The notes below the pieces were generated by a model. The model was not told the DNA's origin. It saw nothing but the letters and a program-made list of their open reading frames with translations, and did not search any database. Below, one piece after another: positions 13,394-15,794 of a stretch of 15,794 nt of DNA. This DNA comes from an uncultured Blautia sp. (GTDB taxonomy: Bacteria; Bacillota; Clostridia; Lachnospirales; Lachnospiraceae). The stretch covers positions 1 to 15,794 of the forward strand of contig URWL01000007.1 in assembly GCA_900551465.1 (NCBI GenBank). The letters are read 5' to 3'. The position numbers were made by a program, and so were the translations under genes. The stretch's first letter is position 1; each line of letters starts with the position of its first letter.

Positions 13394-15794
13394 ATGGCGG
13401 TCACATGGACGGAAGAACAGCAAAAAGTAATTTCTCTCAGAAATCGTAATATTCTGGTTTCTGCAGCGGCAGGATCCGGAAAGACAGCGGTTCTGGTAGA
13501 AAGGATCCTGAACAAGATCCTGGACAGGGAACATCCGGTAGATGTGGACCGGCTGCTGATCATGACCTTTACAAGAGCGGCAGCAGGGGAAATGAGGGAA
13601 CGGCTGTCTGCTGCACTGGAAAAGGCTCTTTATGAGGATCCGGACAATGCGCATCTTCAGAAACAGATGACGTTGATCCATACAGCCCAGATTACCACCA
13701 TAGATGGTTTCTGTTCTTATATCATTCGCAACTATTTTCATATGATAGGACTGGATCCTGGCTACCGTACGGCGGAGGAGGGAGAACTGAAGCTTCTCCG
13801 GGAGGATGTGGTCAGGGAGCTTCTGGAGGATGCTTACGAAAAAAAAGAAGATAAATTTCTCCGGCTGGTGGAATGTTATGCACCGGGAAAAACAGATGAG
13901 GGACTGAAGGATCTGATCTTAAAGGTATATGAGGCATCTATGAGTCATCCTTTTCCGGAGGAGTGGCTGAAGGCGTGTCTTAAGGAATATCAGGTGGATA
14001 AGGCTCATGAAATTTATCAGTCCCGGTGGATTACTGTTTTGTGGAAAGAAATAGAAGAAAACATACAGGAGGCAGAGCAGATTATCCAAAAAGCCAGATC
14101 GGTATGTTTGGAAGTGGATGGTCCTCTTCCTTATCTGGAAGCTCTGGACAGTGATCTTGCCATGGTGAATGTTCTGAAAAAAGTGACAGAAGAAATGGAT
14201 TACGGCAAGCTGCGGGATGCTGCAGAGGAAATGTCATTTAAGGCGCTGTCCCGCAAAAAAGCACCGGATGTAGATCCTGCAAAAAAAGACTGGGTAAAGA
14301 ATCTCCGTGATGAAGAAAAGGGAATCCTGAAGAACATGATGGAGAAATATCTTTGCTGGGATGAGGACGAATTACTGAATACGGTAAAGCTGTGCAGAAC
14401 ACCGCTGGAGAGTCTTGTGGAACTGGTGACAGATTTCCAGGAACGGTTTGCCCGGAAAAAAAGGGAAAAGAACATTCTGGATTTTACAGATATGGAGCAC
14501 TTTGCCCTGCATATTCTGGCAGAAAAAGAAGGAGATCAGATCATTCCCAGTCAGGCGGCCAGAGAGCTTTCAGAAAAATATGAAGAAGTGATGATTGATG
14601 AGTATCAGGACAGTAATTCGGTTCAGGAGATGATCACAAATCTGGTTTCGGGATGGGCCGAAAACAGAAAGAATATTTTTATGGTAGGGGATGTAAAGCA
14701 GAGTATTTATCGTTTCCGACTGGCGAGACCGGAGCTTTTTATGGAAAAATATTACAGTTATTCCACTTCGGACAGCCTGGAACAGCGGATCGATCTTCAT
14801 AAAAATTTCCGCAGCCGTCATCAGGTGCTTACATCGGTCAATTATATTTTTAACCGGATCATGGGAGCGGATGTAGGCGGGATTGATTATGACAGCAGCA
14901 ATGCTCTTTATCCCGGAGCTGTCTTTCCGGAGGGGGCAGATGAAAGCTTTTGCACCACAGAAGTTCTTCTGGTGGAAAAAGACGGAGAAGAGCTGGAGGA
15001 GGAGACTGGAAATCAGACAGACAGGGAACTGGAGGCTCTTGCTATAGCAGGAGAGATATCTCGTATTGTGGGAAAAGAACAGGTTCTTGATAAGGAAACA
15101 GGGAGATACCGTCCGGTAGAATATGGAGATATTGTTATTCTTCTTCGGTCTGCCTACGGATGGGCAGAAACTTTTCGTGAAATTCTTATTTCAAGAGGAA
15201 TTCCTGCATATACCTCATCCAGAACGGGATATTTTTCTGCTCCGGAGGTGGTAAATCTTCTGAATTATCTGAGGATATGCGACAATCCTCTTCAGGATAT
15301 TCCCCTTACCGGTGTGCTTCATTCTCCTATGGTGGGATGTACAACCCAGGAACTGGGAGAAATACGGAAGGCATGTCCAAAAGGACTGGTCTATGAATGT
15401 CTCTGCCAGTTTACTGAGCGAGAAAGTTTTGATACAGAAGAGGAACAAAAACTTAGGGATAAACTTGCCGGATTTCTGGAACAGCTTCGGGAAATCCGGG
15501 ATATGTCTTCCTATACTCCGGTTCATCAGCTGATTTTGTATATTCTTAGGAAAACCGGATATGAAGATTTTGTCCGTGCTCTTCCGGGGGGAAGCCAGAG
15601 AGGGGCTAATCTTCGTATGTTGGTGGAAAAAGCCATGGATTACGAAAAAACCAGCTACAGAGGTCTGTTTAATTTTGTGCGGTACATTGAAAATCTTCAG
15701 AAATATGAGGTGGATTTTGGAGAAGTCAATGTAATGGATGCAGGTAAAGGATCGGTACAGATCATGACAGTTCATAAAAGTAAGGGACTGGAAT
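13394..15794 (+). CDS. addA: AddA, helicase-nuclease subunit (3' partial)
   Basis: The reading frame is open from ATG 13394 to the window end (800 complete codons, no stop). AddA proteins usually have about 1200 residues, so the C-terminal third with the RecB-type nuclease domain lies outside. This subunit is the 3'-5' superfamily 1A helicase motor of AddAB. Visible motifs are the Q-motif region TEEQQKVI (6-13), Walker A AAAGSGKTA (Lys30), motif Ia TFTRAAAGEMRERL (58-71), HTAQITTIDGFCSYIIR near 97-113, Walker B MIDEYQDSN (Asp402, Glu403), motif III GDVKQSIYRFR (from 432), and the beginning of motif V, VHKSKGLE (793-800), at the very edge. The start is set by GGAGG at 13380-13384, inside the end of addB, with only one base between the genes. 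This is a translationally coupled addBA operon. Confidence 0.96.
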   Translation, partial: MAVTWTEEQQKVISLRNRNILVSAAAGSGKTAVLVERILNKILDREHPVDVDRLLIMTFTRAAAGEMRERLSAALEKALYEDPDNAHLQKQMTLIHTAQITTIDGFCSYIIRNYFHMIGLDPGYRTAEEGELKLLREDVVRELLEDAYEKKEDKFLRLVECYAPGKTDEGLKDLILKVYEASMSHPFPEEWLKACLKEYQVDKAHEIYQSRWITVLWKEIEENIQEAEQIIQKARSVCLEVDGPLPYLEALDSDLAMVNVLKKVTEEMDYGKLRDAAEEMSFKALSRKKAPDVDPAKKDWVKNLRDEEKGILKNMMEKYLCWDEDELLNTVKLCRTPLESLVELVTDFQERFARKKREKNILDFTDMEHFALHILAEKEGDQIIPSQAARELSEKYEEVMIDEYQDSNSVQEMITNLVSGWAENRKNIFMVGDVKQSIYRFRLARPELFMEKYYSYSTSDSLEQRIDLHKNFRSRHQVLTSVNYIFNRIMGADVGGIDYDSSNALYPGAVFPEGADESFCTTEVLLVEKDGEELEEETGNQTDRELEALAIAGEISRIVGKEQVLDKETGRYRPVEYGDIVILLRSAYGWAETFREILISRGIPAYTSSRTGYFSAPEVVNLLNYLRICDNPLQDIPLTGVLHSPMVGCTTQELGEIRKACPKGLVYECLCQFTERESFDTEEEQKLRDKLAGFLEQLREIRDMSSYTPVHQLILYILRKTGYEDFVRALPGGSQRGANLRMLVEKAMDYEKTSYRGLFNFVRYIENLQKYEVDFGEVNVMDAGKGSVQIMTVHKSKGLE

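Noticed and set aside
13072..13741. Minus-strand frames opposite the addB-addA junction
   Set aside because: They overlap the conserved AddB C-terminal cysteines and the AddA Walker A region and carry no motif of their own.
1..15794. Search for mobile elements, prophage, tRNA/rRNA, riboswitches, CRISPR or defence islands
   Set aside because: No transposase, integrase, terminal repeats, cloverleaf, riboswitch core or repeat-spacer pattern was seen. Genes look uniform in style and intergenic gaps are short.

Overview
The window is about 15.8 kb of ordinary low-to-mid GC Firmicutes chromosome. The protein families and gene style suggest a gut Clostridia of the Lachnospiraceae type: strong AGGAGG-like ribosome binding sites, a heterodimeric-type ABC exporter half, HelD, Hsp33, a two-domain NAD synthetase, and AddB/AddA instead of RecBCD. 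The species assignment is inference. I see no tRNA or rRNA genes, CRISPR arrays, insertion sequences, phage genes or toxin/defence cassettes. Coding density is high and no gap exceeds about 205 bases.

Layout. (1) 2-1747: the 3' part of an ABC exporter subunit (TM288-like), ended by a strong intrinsic terminator. (2) 1928-4307: a small YbjQ/DUF74 protein followed almost without gap by a HelD-type superfamily 1 helicase; these probably form a two-gene operon. (3) 4437-5590: a near-consensus housekeeping promoter, then a secreted lipoprotein with a Thr/Gly/Ala-rich linker and a small C-terminal module, then a terminator hairpin. (4) 5666-9398: a YqeM-like methyltransferase, the redox chaperone Hsp33 (hslO) and glutamine-dependent NAD+ synthetase (nadE), all on + with short gaps. 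(5) 9447-9884 on the - strand: a small membrane-anchored protein with a degenerate FMN-binding-like domain, convergent with nadE and sharing a bidirectional terminator with it. (6) 10014 to the window end: the addB-addA operon for the double-strand-break-processing helicase-nuclease. addA runs off the right edge after 800 codons.

Functionally, addBA and helD concern DNA ends and RNA polymerase/nucleic acid handling. hslO and nadE concern redox stress and NAD supply. The ABC protein and the lipoprotein belong to the envelope. Apart from the addBA pair and perhaps ybjQ-helD, the sequence does not show that these genes form one pathway.

Most worth checking are: a LexA/SOS-box-like sequence lying exactly between the -35 and -10 of the addBA promoter; a terminator hairpin only 15 bases before the methyltransferase start, leaving no room for a promoter after it (possible read-through or attenuation); and two partly unrecognised envelope proteins (lipoprotein and degenerate FMN-binding-like protein). 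I did not find a convincing undescribed multi-gene system.
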